The notes beneath the pieces were generated by a model. The model had not been told where the DNA came from. It did not search any database and was given only the letters and a program-made list of their open reading frames with translations. Positions 55,827 to 64,000 of a DNA stretch of 64,000 nt are shown here, piece after piece. Position numbers and translations under genes: made by a program. The DNA is from Sphingomonas profundi (GTDB lineage: Bacteria; Pseudomonadota; Alphaproteobacteria; Sphingomonadales; Sphingomonadaceae): positions 868,001 through 932,000 of the forward strand of contig NZ_CP046535.1 of the NCBI RefSeq assembly GCF_009739515.1, given 5' to 3'. The first letter of the stretch is position 1. Each line of letters starts with the position of its first letter.

Positions 55827-55894
55827 GCGCCCCGTTTCCGTCTTTTTGTCCCCGCCGTCGTGACATCCGGCGCGCGCGGCGGCAACAGGGGGCG

Positions 55895-56635
55895 ATGTTC
55901 GATCTGACGACAGACGGCCGCGTCGCCCGGCTGACGCTGAACCGCCCCGCCGCGCGCAACGCCATCCCGCAGGCTGGCTGGGCGGCGCTGACGGCGCGGC
56001 TCGGCGAGATCGGCGCGGCGCGGGTGCTGATCCTGGACGCGGCGGGCAGCGCCTTCTGCGCCGGCGCCGACCTGACCGATCTGGCGCGGCTGGCCGGCGA
56101 CGCGGGCGCGGCCGGCCGCTTCCGCGCGACGATGGGCGCGGCCACGGCGGCGATCCGCGCCTTGCCGATCCCGGTGATCGCGGCGATCGACGGCGGCTGC
56201 TTCGGCGCCGGCGTTGCGCTGGCGATGGCCTGCGACATCCGCATCGCCGGCCGGGGCGCCGGCTTCGCCATCCCGCCGGCGCGGCTGGGCATCACCTATC
56301 CGTTCGGGGATGTGGCGCGGCTGGTGGCGCTGGTCGGGCCGGGGCAGGCGGCGCGGCTGCTGCACGGCGGCGGCACCATCGACGCGGACGAGGCGGCGCG
56401 GATCGGCCTGGTCGAGCAGGCGGTGGAGCATGCCGGCGAGGCGGCGGCCGCTTTGGCGCAGGCGATCGCGGCGAACGCGCCCGCCAGCGTTGCCGCGCTG
56501 AAGGGGATGATCGCGCGCGCCGGAGAGGCGGGCGACGCCGTCACCGACGCGCTGTTCGACGATTCGTTCGCCGGCCCCGCCTTTGCCGAGGGGATCGCGG
56601 CGATGCAGGGGCGGCGCCGGCCGGACTTCGCATGA
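55895..56635 (+). CDS. Enoyl-CoA hydratase/isomerase family protein
   Basis: 246 aa crotonase fold. FCAGADLTDLARL is the oxyanion-hole region, and AIDGGCFGAGVALAMACDIRIAG the second CoA-binding block. Catalytic Glu positions in PPARLGITYPFGD cannot be confirmed. Acts on an acyl-CoA; the pathway is not clear. Overlaps the next gene by ATGA. Confidence 0.88.
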   Translation: MFDLTTDGRVARLTLNRPAARNAIPQAGWAALTARLGEIGAARVLILDAAGSAFCAGADLTDLARLAGDAGAAGRFRATMGAATAAIRALPIPVIAAIDGGCFGAGVALAMACDIRIAGRGAGFAIPPARLGITYPFGDVARLVALVGPGQAARLLHGGGTIDADEAARIGLVEQAVEHAGEAAAALAQAIAANAPASVAALKGMIARAGEAGDAVTDALFDDSFAGPAFAEGIAAMQGRRRPDFA

Positions 56636-57357
56636 GCCAGGCGATCGTCGCCATCCCCGGCGATGCGCGCAGCGGGCTGCTGCTGATCGGCGACCATGCC
56701 TCCGATCATGTGCCGCCCGACATCGATCTGGGCGTGCCGGCGGCGGTGATGCGCGCGCACGTGGCGGTGGATATCGGCGTGGCGCCGCTGGCGCGCGCGC
56801 TGTGCGCCACGCTCGGCTGCCCCGGCGTGCTCGGCGGCGTGTCCCGGCTGGTCATCGACCTTAATCGCGAGGAGGATGCGCCCGGCCTGATCCCGGCGGC
56901 GAGCGACGGCCATGTCGTCGCCGGCAATGCCGGTCTCGACGCGATAGCGCGGGCGGCGCGGATCGATCGCTTCTGGCGGCCCTATCACGCCCATCTTGCC
57001 GAAACGATCGCACGGACGCGGCCGGCGCTGCTGATCTCGCTCCACAGCTTCACGCCGCGCCTCGCCACCGCGCCCGAGCCGCGACCGTGGGAGATCGGCA
57101 TCCTCTACAATCGCGACGAGCGCGCCGCGCGCATCGCCATCCCGCTGCTGGAGCAGGCGGGGATCGTGACCGGGGACAATCTGCCCTATTCGGGCAAGGT
57201 GCTGAACGCGACGATGAACGCGCATGGCGAGGCGGGCGGCATCCCCTATCTGGGCATCGAGGTGCGGCAGGATCTGATCGGCGACGCGGCCGGCGTGGCG
57301 CTGTGGGCGGAGCGGATCGCGCCGGTGATCGCCGCCACCCGCGATCGGTTGCGCTGA
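56632..57357 (+). CDS. N-formylglutamate amidohydrolase family
   Basis: 241 aa. LLLIGDHASDHVPPDI, INLNREEDAPGLIP-like LVIDLNREEDAPGLIPA and LLISLHSFTPR are family blocks with likely zinc-ligand His/Glu/Asp. In histidine degradation HutG removes formate, but no hut genes are adjacent, so the physiological substrate is uncertain. Coupled to the enoyl-CoA hydratase gene. Confidence 0.85.
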   Translation: MSQAIVAIPGDARSGLLLIGDHASDHVPPDIDLGVPAAVMRAHVAVDIGVAPLARALCATLGCPGVLGGVSRLVIDLNREEDAPGLIPAASDGHVVAGNAGLDAIARAARIDRFWRPYHAHLAETIARTRPALLISLHSFTPRLATAPEPRPWEIGILYNRDERAARIAIPLLEQAGIVTGDNLPYSGKVLNATMNAHGEAGGIPYLGIEVRQDLIGDAAGVALWAERIAPVIAATRDRLR

Positions 57358-57403
57358 GCGCATCAGCGCGTAAAGACGCGGGGGCCGACCCGAGGAAAGC
57401 CCG

Positions 57404-59125
57404 ATGACACGATCGTTCGACAAGTCCCGCCTGCCCAGCCGCCACGTCTCGGTCGGCCCGGAGCGGGCGCCGCACCGCAGCTATTATTATGCGATGGGGC
57501 TGACGGAGGAGGAGATCGCCCGGCCGTTCGTGGCGGTGGCCTCCGCCGGCAACGATTCCGCCCCGTGCAACACCACCCTGGACGCGCAGGCCGACGTCTG
57601 CCGCGAGGGCGTGATCGCCGGCGGCGGGATGCCGCGCCGGTTCAACACGATCACCGTGACGGACGGGATCGCGATGGGCCACCAGGGCATGAAGGCCTCG
57701 CTCGTCAGCCGCGAGGTGATCGCGGATTCGGTCGAGCTGTCGGTGCGCGGCCACTGCTACGACGCGCTGGTCGGCTTCGCCGGGTGCGACAAGAGTCTGC
57801 CGGGCATGATGATGGCGATGCTGCGGCTGAACGTGCCGGCGATCTTCGTCTACGGCGGATCGATCCTGCCCGGCCGCTACCAGGATCGCGACATCACCGT
57901 GGTGGACGTGTTCGAGGTGGTCGGCCGCTACTCGGCCGGCGCGTGCCCGATCGAGGAGGTCCACGCGATCGAGCGGGCGGCGTGCCCGGGCCACGGCGCA
58001 TGCGGTGGCCAGTTCACCGCCAACACGATGGCCTGCGTGGGCGAGGCGATCGGATTGTCCCTGCCGAACAGCAACATGGCACCCGCTCCTTACACCACGC
58101 GCGACCAGATCGCGCATGCCGCCGGCGCGCAGGTGATGGAGCTGATCGGCCGCAACATCCGCCCTCGCGACATCTGCACGCGCGAGGCCTTCGTCAACGC
58201 CGCGCGCATCGTGGCGGCGACCGGCGGATCGACCAACGGCGCGCTGCACCTGCCGGCGATGGCGCATGAGGCGGGCATCGACTTCGACCTGTTCGACGTG
58301 GCCGAGGCTTTCAAGTCAACGCCTTACATCGCGGACCTGAAGCCGGGCGGCAAATATGTCGCGAAAGACATGTACGAGGCGGGCGGCATCTACATGCTGA
58401 TGAAGACGCTGATGGCGGAGGGGCTGCTGTTCGGCGACTGCCTGACCGTCACCGGGCGCACCCTGGCCGAGAATATCGACGAGGTGACGTGGAACCCAGA
58501 CCAGAAGGTGATCTACGACGCGAAGGCGCCGATCACGCCGACCGGCGGCGTCGTCGGCCTGCGCGGATCGCTGGCACCCGACGGCGCGATCGTGAAGGTG
58601 GCGGGCATGCACCGCCTGCAGTTCGAGGGGCCGGCGCGGGTGTTCGACTGCGAGGAGGATACGTTTGCCGCCGTGGAGGCGCGCGACATCGCGGAAGGAA
58701 CGGTGATCGTCATCCGCTACGAGGGGCCGAAGGGCGGGCCGGGGATGCGCGAGATGCTCTCCACCACGGCCGCGCTCTACGGGCAGGGGATGGGCGAGAA
58801 GGTGGCGCTGATCACCGACGGCCGCTTCTCCGGCGCCACGCGCGGCTTCTGCATCGGCCATGTCGGGCCGGAGGCGGCGGACGGCGGGCCGATCGCACTG
58901 GTGGAGGATGGCGACATCATCGCCATCGACGCCGAGGCCGGCACGATCGACCTGAAGGTGGCGGATACCGTGCTGGCCGAGCGGCGGAAGGCGTGGACGC
59001 CGCGCGCGACCGACTATCAGTCCGGCGTGCTGTGGCGCTATGCCCGCAACGTCGGCCCGGCGTGGCGTGGCGCGGTGACGCACCCGGGCGGCGCGGCGGA
59101 GACGCACATGTATGCCGACATCTGA
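57404..59125 (+). CDS. ilvD: Dihydroxy-acid dehydratase
   Basis: 573 aa. Dehydrates dihydroxy acids in branched-chain amino acid biosynthesis. Fe-S ligands lie in [17 protein letters not shown] and GHGACGG, and [10 protein letters not shown] (about residue 480) is the conserved Mg/substrate region. Length and motif spacing fit IlvD rather than the sugar-acid dehydratases. It overlaps the small lipoprotein gene by 14 bases. Confidence 0.94.
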   Translation: MTRSFDKSRLPSRHVSVGPERAPHRSYYYAMGLTEEEIARPFVAVASAGNDSAPCNTTLDAQADVCREGVIAGGGMPRRFNTITVTDGIAMGHQGMKASLVSREVIADSVELSVRGHCYDALVGFAGCDKSLPGMMMAMLRLNVPAIFVYGGSILPGRYQDRDITVVDVFEVVGRYSAGACPIEEVHAIERAACPGHGACGGQFTANTMACVGEAIGLSLPNSNMAPAPYTTRDQIAHAAGAQVMELIGRNIRPRDICTREAFVNAARIVAATGGSTNGALHLPAMAHEAGIDFDLFDVAEAFKSTPYIADLKPGGKYVAKDMYEAGGIYMLMKTLMAEGLLFGDCLTVTGRTLAENIDEVTWNPDQKVIYDAKAPITPTGGVVGLRGSLAPDGAIVKVAGMHRLQFEGPARVFDCEEDTFAAVEARDIAEGTVIVIRYEGPKGGPGMREMLSTTAALYGQGMGEKVALITDGRFSGATRGFCIGHVGPEAADGGPIALVEDGDIIAIDAEAGTIDLKVADTVLAERRKAWTPRATDYQSGVLWRYARNVGPAWRGAVTHPGGAAETHMYADI

Positions 59126-59546
59126 ACATCGCTCCCGGATCGCGGCGGGCCTGTGGGGTGCGGGGCGTCGTCGCACCGTTCCACTGATGCTGCTGGCGGC
59201 CGGGCCTCTGCTGCTGCTCCCGGCCGGGTGCGGATCCAAACCGGCGGATCCGTTCGCCACGGCGGAGGCGGACAGGATCGAGTGCCGCATCGGCACTGCC
59301 ACCGACTTCGACCGGACCTGCGCGGTCGAGCGAACGGCGGGGCCGGACGGGCTGATCCTGACGATCCGCCATCCGGACGGCGGCTTCCGCCGCCTGCTCG
59401 TGACCAGGGACGGACGCGGCGTGATCGCGGCCGACGGCGCCGAGCCGGCGACCGTATCGGTGGAGAGCGGCGACGGCATCCTCGTGAGCATCGGCGGGGA
59501 CAATTACCGGCTGCCGGCCACGGTGAAGCCGGCCGCCGCCCGGTGA
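59112..59546 (+). CDS. Lipoprotein of unknown function
   Basis: 144 aa. The signal peptide is long (an Arg-rich start, then [18 protein letters not shown]), with the lipobox at LPAGC (Cys near residue 40). The mature part contains [20 protein letters not shown], a two-Cys hairpin-like segment, and a beta-rich remainder (NYRLPATV). No family recognised. It is squeezed between ilvD and nnr with overlaps on both sides (GTGA with nnr). Confidence 0.72.
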   Translation: MPTSEHRSRIAAGLWGAGRRRTVPLMLLAAGPLLLLPAGCGSKPADPFATAEADRIECRIGTATDFDRTCAVERTAGPDGLILTIRHPDGGFRRLLVTRDGRGVIAADGAEPATVSVESGDGILVSIGGDNYRLPATVKPAAAR

Positions 59547-60914
59547 GCGACACGGCCCCGGCGTCGCGCCCGATCCTCACCGCCGCCGCGATGCGCGCGG
59601 CCGAGGAGCGGGTGATGGCGGCCGGCACCTCCGTGCACGTGCTGATGGAGCGGGCGGGCGCCGGCGTGGCGGAGGCGGCGTGGCGCTTCGCCGGAACGCC
59701 GCCGACGCTGATCCTGTGCGGGCCGGGCAATAATGGCGGCGACGGCTACGTCGCCGCGCGCCCTGGCGGCGCGCGGCGTGCCGGTGCGCGTGGCCGCGTC
59801 CGACGAGCCGCGCACCGAGGCGGCGCGGGTGGCGCGGGAGGGTTGGCACGGCCCGGTCGAGTCGCTGGCCGATGCCCGCCCGGCGGCACTGCTGATCGAC
59901 TGCCTCTACGGCACCGGGCTGAAGCGCGGGCTGGAGGAGGCGGAGTGGGCGCGCCTGGGCGCGCTGGCCGGCGCGGCGCGGACGTGCATCGCCGTGGACC
60001 TGCCGAGCGGCGTGGCGAGCGACGACGGCGCGCTGCTGTCGCCGGTGCCCGATTACGCGATGACGGTGGCGCTGGGCGCGATGAAGCCGGCGCACCGGCT
60101 GCAACCGGCGGCGGCGCACTGCGGCCGGGTGGTGGTGGCGGGCATCGGCCTGGGCGCGATCGAGAGCGACCTCACGGAGATCGCCCGGCCGCATCTGCCG
60201 CCACCCGGGCCGGCCGATCACAAATATACGCGCGGGCTGGTGACGGTGGTGGGCGGTGCGATGCCGGGCGCGGCGCTGCTCTCGGCCGGGGCCGCGCAGC
60301 GCATCGCCGGCTATGTGGTGCTGACGGGCGGGCAGGGCGGTGGCGCGCTGGCGCTGGTCCACCGCGACGGGCTCGGCGACAGGAGGATCGGCGCGGTCGT
60401 CGTCGGCCCTGGTCTGGGGCGGGACGATGCCGCCGCGGCGCTGCTGGACGAGGCGCTTCGTTCCGGCCACCGGCTGCTGATCGATGCGGACGCGCTGATG
60501 CTGCTGGGCACGCCCGGCCGGCTGCGCGCGCTGGCGCAGGTGCCGGTGCTGACGCCGCACGAGGGCGAGTTCGGCAGCCTGTTCGGTGCTCTGCCCGGCG
60601 GCAAGCTGGAGCGGGCGCGCGCCGCCGCCGCGCAGGCCAACGCGGTGGTGGTGCTGAAAGGGGCGGACAGCGTGGTCGCTCATCCCGACGGGCGCGCCGC
60701 GATCGCGCCGCCGGCGCCCGGCTGGCTGGCGAGCGCGGGGACGGGCGACGTGCTGGCCGGCATCATCGCCGCCCTGATGGTGCGGCACGATCCGTTCGAC
60801 GCGGCCTGCGCCGGCCTGTGGCTGCATGCCGAGGCGGCGCGCCGGGCGGGCGCGGGGCTGATCGCCGACGATCTGCTCGCGCATCTGCCGGCCGCGCTGG
60901 CGGCGTGCGGATGA
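59543..60914 (+). pseudogene. nnr: Bifunctional NAD(P)H-hydrate repair enzyme, frameshifted
   Basis: Starts GTG 59543. The YjeF_N epimerase domain runs SRPILTAAAMRAAEERVM to CGPGNNGGDGYVAAR, then the frame breaks at about 59752-59762. The same domain continues in another frame (ALAARGVPVRVAASDEPRTEAA), and the C-terminal dehydratase domain follows (HKYTRGLVTVVGG, VLTPHEGEFG, SAGTGDVLAGIIAAL). A two-base GC deletion in the local GCGCGC run, or one extra base, reconciles the frames; the deletion gives a better family match. Could be a mutation or sequencing error. The protein repairs damaged hydrated NADH and NADPH. Confidence 0.88.
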
Positions 60915-62110
60915 CCGCCGCCACGCCTGTGGTGCGGCTGGCCGGGCGCGGCGACGGCGTGACCGAGGACGGCCGCCACCTGCCGCTGACGGCGCCCGGC
61001 GACACGATCGACGATTACGGCGTCATCGCGCGCGGGCCGCACCACCGCGAACCGCCGTGCCGCCACTTCCCGCGCTGCGGCGGCTGCCAGCTCCAGCATG
61101 TCGACGACGCCGCTTACGGCGACTTCATCGCCGACCGCATCCTGGGCGCGTTGCGCGCGCAGGGGCTGGCGGATCCACCGCTGGCGCCGCCGCACCTCTC
61201 CGCCCCGCGCACCCGCCGCCGCGCCGCCTTCCGCGCCGAGAAGCAGGGCAGGCGCGTGATGATCGGCTTCAACGAGGAAGCGAGCCACCGCATCGTCGAC
61301 ATGGCCGAGTGCCACGTGATCGCGCCGGAGCTGTTCGCGCTGGTGGCGCCGCTGCGCGCGCTGCTCGCCACGCTGCTGCGCGACAGGCGCGCGGCCGGCG
61401 TGCAGATGACCGTGACCGACCAGGGCGTCGATTTGGCGCTGGACAAGGTGACGGCCGAGGGCCTGGCCGCCGACGAGGCGCTGACCGCCTTCGCGACCCG
61501 CCACTGCCTCGCCCGCCTGAGCCTGGACGACGGCTACGGTCCGCAGGCGCGATGGGAGCCGGAGCCGGTGACGGTGCGCTTCGGCGGCGTGGCGGTGGCG
61601 CTGCCGCCGGGCGGCTTCCTGCAGGCGACGGCGGACGGCGAGGCGGCGCTGCTGGCGGCGGTGCGCGACATCGTCGGCGAGGCGGGGGCGGTGGCCGATC
61701 TGTTCGCCGGCCTCGGCACCTTCGCGCTGCCGCTCTCCGCCGGCGCCCGGGTGCTGGCGGTGGAGGGCGCGCGCGATCCCGCCCTTGCGCTGAAGACGGC
61801 GGCGGCGCGCACGCAGCGGACCCTGCTGGTGGAGCATCGCGACCTGTTCCGCCGCCCGCTGGAAGGCAGGGAACTCGCCCGCTTCGACGCGGTGGTGCTC
61901 GATCCCCCTCGCGCCGGCGCGCGCGAGCAGATGACGGCGCTGGCGGCCTCGCCGGTGGCGCGCATCGCCTATGTCTCCTGCAACCCGGCCACGTTCGCGC
62001 GCGATGCGACGGCGCTGGTGGAAGGCGGCTACCGGCTGGAGCGGATCATGCCGGTCGGCCAGTTCCGCTGGTCGACCCATGTCGAGCTGGTGGGCGCGTT
62101 CGCGCGCTAG
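60911..62110 (+). CDS. RNA (uracil-C5)-methyltransferase, TrmA/RlmD family
   Basis: 399 aa. A [4Fe-4S] cluster is suggested by CRHFPRCGGCQLQH and a further Cys in AECHVI. The SAM domain (about 240-395) has DLFAGLGTFALPL (motif I), VLDPPRAGAREQM and the catalytic Cys in YVSCNPATFARD. Methylates an RNA uridine. The N-terminal TRAM domain is short or absent. Starts at 60911 within the nnr stop (ATGA), so it may be coupled to that gene. Confidence 0.9.
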   Translation: MTAATPVVRLAGRGDGVTEDGRHLPLTAPGDTIDDYGVIARGPHHREPPCRHFPRCGGCQLQHVDDAAYGDFIADRILGALRAQGLADPPLAPPHLSAPRTRRRAAFRAEKQGRRVMIGFNEEASHRIVDMAECHVIAPELFALVAPLRALLATLLRDRRAAGVQMTVTDQGVDLALDKVTAEGLAADEALTAFATRHCLARLSLDDGYGPQARWEPEPVTVRFGGVAVALPPGGFLQATADGEAALLAAVRDIVGEAGAVADLFAGLGTFALPLSAGARVLAVEGARDPALALKTAAARTQRTLLVEHRDLFRRPLEGRELARFDAVVLDPPRAGAREQMTALAASPVARIAYVSCNPATFARDATALVEGGYRLERIMPVGQFRWSTHVELVGAFAR

Positions 62111-62466
62111 GCGCAGAGCAGCCGATCGTCGCCGAGGCCTTGCAGGAGGCTGACGAGGCCGCCCTGTTCGATGCGCGGATCGAGGCTGGCGGCGTCCAGC
62201 CCGGCGAGGTGCAGGCCGGACTGGCAGGCGACCAGCGTGACGCCGAGCGCGAGCGCCTCCTCCAGCAGCAGAGCGAGGGCGGGCAGGCCGGCGGCGGCGT
62301 GGGCGGCGTCTCCGGGCACCTCGCCTCCACGCAGCAGGGCGACGGCGGCGCCTTGCAGGAACAGGCGCGCGCCGCCGCCGAGCGCCGCCTGCGCCGCCGC
62401 AATCGAGAGGGCCGTGCGGAACCGCTCCGGCGCCGCGTCGGCGACGATGATCGTCAGACCGCGCAT
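62107..62466 (-). CDS. DsrE-family protein
   Basis: 119 aa. TIIVADAAPERFRTALSIAAAQAALGG and the VACQSGLHLAGL segment, with a Cys, resemble DsrE/DsrF-like proteins of sulphur relay. The central helix is Ala/Leu-rich. The Cys could be catalytic for sulphur transfer, but the role here is unknown. It overlaps the adjacent moeB-type gene by 13 bases. Confidence 0.8.
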   Translation of the reverse strand: MRGLTIIVADAAPERFRTALSIAAAQAALGGGARLFLQGAAVALLRGGEVPGDAAHAAAGLPALALLLEEALALGVTLVACQSGLHLAGLDAASLDPRIEQGGLVSLLQGLGDDRLLCA

Positions 62467-63206
62467 GTGGCGCAGCCGGGATCCTTCGGCAGCTTCAGCG
62501 TGCGGAAGCGCAGCGAGAGGGCGTCGATCAGCAGCAGCTTGCCGGCGCTGTCCTCCCCGAAGGGCACGATGGCGCGCAGCGTCTCCAGCGCGGCCAGGCT
62601 GCCGACGATGCCGGTCAGCGCGCCCAGCACGCCCTGGTCGGCGCAGCTCGCCTCCGCGCGATCCGGATCGTGGCCGACGAAGCAGCGGTAGCAGGGACGC
62701 CCGGCCTCCCACCCGCGATAGACGGCCAGCTGCCCCTCGAACGGCCCGACCGCCGCCGAGACCAGCGGGATGCGCAGCGCCAGCGCGGCATCGGCCACGG
62801 CCAGGCGGGTGGCGAAATTGTCCGATCCGTCGACGATCGCGTCGTGGTGGCCGAGCGCATCGGCGGCGGTGGCGGCATCGATGCGGATGGCGACGGATGT
62901 GACGGCGACGTCCGGGTTGATCCGGGCGATCGCGGCGGCGGCGGCATGCGCCTTGAGCCGGCCAACATCCTCCGTGGCGTAGATCGTCTGGCGCTGAAGG
63001 TTGGAGAGGGAGACGGCGTCGTCGTCGAACAGGGTGATGCGGCCGATGCCGGCGGCGGCGAGATACTGGAGCAGCGGCGAGCCGATGCCGCCCGCGCCGA
63101 CCACCGCCACGGCGGCGCCGAGCAGCCGCGTCTGCCCCGCGCCGCCGATCTCGCGCAGCACGATGTGGCGGGCGTAGCGATCGAGCTGGTCGTCGGTCAG
63201 CGGCAT
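62454..63206 (-). CDS. moeB: ThiF/MoeB/HesA-type adenylyltransferase
   Basis: 250 aa. Nucleotide site VVGAGGIGSPLLQYLAAAGIG (described from about residues 34-54), NLQRQTIY, and DGSDNFATRL are classical. Two CxxC pairs (CYRC and CATC) bind zinc, and an Ala-rich C-terminal region surrounds them. Adenylates the C-terminal glycine of a sulphur carrier such as MoaD or ThiS. No ubiquitin-like partner is adjacent; dsrE downstream may serve sulphur handling. No C-terminal rhodanese domain. Confidence 0.88.
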   Translation of the reverse strand: MPLTDDQLDRYARHIVLREIGGAGQTRLLGAAVAVVGAGGIGSPLLQYLAAAGIGRITLFDDDAVSLSNLQRQTIYATEDVGRLKAHAAAAAIARINPDVAVTSVAIRIDAATAADALGHHDAIVDGSDNFATRLAVADAALALRIPLVSAAVGPFEGQLAVYRGWEAGRPCYRCFVGHDPDRAEASCADQGVLGALTGIVGSLAALETLRAIVPFGEDSAGKLLLIDALSLRFRTLKLPKDPGCATCAV

Positions 63207-63233
63207 GAGCCGGCCCTCAGCGGCGGACGCGGC

Positions 63234-63716
63234 TCAGCGATGGCCGGTCGAGCCGAAGCCGCCGAGGCCGCGCGCCGTCTCGACGGTGAACGTCTCGACC
63301 AGGGCGAAGTCCGGCCGGACGACCGGCACGAAGACGAGCTGGGCGATGCGATCGCCGGGTTCGATCGTCAGCGGGTCGCTGCCGGGCGGGGTGCGCAGCC
63401 ATGCGCTGATGAAGATCTGGTCGGCATAGTCGGCGTCGATCGTGCCCACGGCCTGGCCCAGCACCAGCCCCTTCTTGTGCCCCATGCCCGACCGCGCGAG
63501 CAGGAAGGCGGCTAGGTGCGGATCGTTCATCAGCACGGCGATGCCGGATGGGATCAGCACCGCCGGCGCCTGCGGTTGCAGGGTGAGCGGCGCATCGATG
63601 CAGGCGTGCAGATCGATTCCGGCGGACATCGCCGTCTGGTAGCGCGGCAGCCCCCAATCGTGGAGGCGCGGATCGAGCACGCGCAGCTCGATCGTCGGCC
63701 GCAGCCGATCGGCCAT
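63234..63716 (-). CDS. dut: dUTP diphosphatase
   Basis: 160 aa trimeric dUTPase. Motif 1 AGIDLHACID, motif 2 ARSGMGHKKGL, motif 3 GTIDADYADQIF, motif 4 GDRIAQLVFVPV and motif 5 RGLGGFGSTG are all present. Hydrolyses dUTP to dUMP, limiting uracil in DNA. Sits 27 bases upstream of the adenylyltransferase gene. In other genomes coaBC is often adjacent. Confidence 0.97.
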   Translation of the reverse strand: MADRLRPTIELRVLDPRLHDWGLPRYQTAMSAGIDLHACIDAPLTLQPQAPAVLIPSGIAVLMNDPHLAAFLLARSGMGHKKGLVLGQAVGTIDADYADQIFISAWLRTPPGSDPLTIEPGDRIAQLVFVPVVRPDFALVETFTVETARGLGGFGSTGHR

Positions 63717-63718
63717 GC

Positions 63719-63985
63719 CTATTTGCGCGCCTTGCGGGCGGCGTAGCGGGCATCCCGCGCGGCCTTCTGCTGGATCAGCCGCTCCTTCTCGGCCTCCTCG
63801 GCGGCGCGCGCCTCGGCCTCCTTGGCGGCGAGGGCGGCCAGCTTCTCCTCCTCGGCGGCGATCTTGGCCGCCTCGCGCGCGGCCCGGCGTTCCGCCTCGC
63901 GCGCGGCCTTGGCCTCCTCGGCGGCGCGGCGGGCGGCGATCGCCGCCTCGTCCGGCTGCGGCTTCGCCTTGAACCGCTCCAGCAT
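63719..63985 (-). CDS. Charged coiled-coil protein, possibly DUF6481-like
   Basis: 88 aa, almost entirely Ala/Glu/Lys/Arg, predicted as a single long helix. Begins MLERFKAKPQPDE and ends KAARDARYAARKARK. This resembles the short DUF6481 proteins of sphingomonads but the composition makes any homology call weak. It lies just upstream of dut on the same strand, 15 bases from the window edge; its promoter lies outside. Confidence 0.55.
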   Translation of the reverse strand: MLERFKAKPQPDEAAIAARRAAEEAKAAREAERRAAREAAKIAAEEEKLAALAAKEAEARAAEEAEKERLIQQKAARDARYAARKARK

Positions 63986-64000
63986 GGCTTGCTTGGCGGC

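Noticed and set aside
59153-62110. 985-codon frame that joins nnr and the TrmA-family gene
   Set aside because: The middle is low-complexity Gly/Ala/Arg read from the wrong frame of nnr. Both real proteins have their own starts and stops.

Overview
This window comes from a GC-rich alphaproteobacterium, most probably a sphingomonad (Sphingomonas or a close relative). The evidence is a coding GC content near 70 percent, a CtrA-type cell-cycle regulator, a Cpa/Tad pilus locus with a cpaA-cpaB-cpaC-cpaD-cpaE order, a short (437 aa) alphaproteobacterial prolyl-tRNA synthetase, an ATP12-type F1-ATPase assembly chaperone, and short palindromic intergenic repeats. No rRNA, tRNA, CRISPR array, transposase or phage gene was seen, and the window reads as a chromosomal backbone with a few odd patches.

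Layout. 1-6 kb: pyrG, two small proteins, proS, then a lolC/F-lolD lipoprotein-export pair. 6-13 kb: a frameshifted glycine-zipper gene, a MaoC-type dehydratase, ychF, a glycosyltransferase, a 2OG-Fe(II) oxygenase-like protein, a VOC protein, pth-rplY and a GumN/TraB lipoprotein. 13-19 kb: glyQ-glyS-ppdK; glyS carries a sharply lower-GC segment. 20-28 kb: two small genes and a minus-strand Cpa/Tad locus (cpaA to tadC) without the expected cpaF/tadA ATPase gene. 28-34 kb: an alpha/beta hydrolase and an FAD oxidoreductase, a low-GC lipoprotein gene, and a cyanide-insensitive-type bd oxidase operon cydAB with a tiny DUF2474/CydX-like gene missed by ordinary ORF calling.

34-48 kb is the most interesting stretch: telA and xpaC-like genes, a pirin, ctrA, then a contiguous set of circularly permuted ATP-grasp, alpha-E, transglutaminase-like and Anbu (proteasome-like peptidase) genes, followed by a methyltransferase with a C-terminal regulatory region, an FHA/TagH-like protein, a Ser/Thr kinase and an M23 endopeptidase. 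The ATP-grasp/alpha-E/transglutaminase/Anbu association is known and has been proposed as a peptide-ligation and peptide-cleavage pathway. Here the transglutaminase has Pro167 where the catalytic Cys should be. The FHA and kinase genes look like type VI secretion regulators, but no secretion structural genes are nearby.

48-64 kb: an LLM flavoprotein, a tight minus-strand run (crcB, an RluC-type synthase, a PaiB-like protein, a HAD phosphatase, a small membrane protein, ATP12), a DUF885 protein, then a plus-strand run (enoyl-CoA hydratase family, N-formylglutamate amidohydrolase, ilvD, a lipoprotein, a frameshifted nnr repair gene, a TrmA-family RNA methyltransferase), and finally DsrE, moeB-like, dut and a coiled-coil gene on the minus strand. 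Four families of short intergenic repeats occur through the window, and one of them supplies the last codons of the ATP12 gene.
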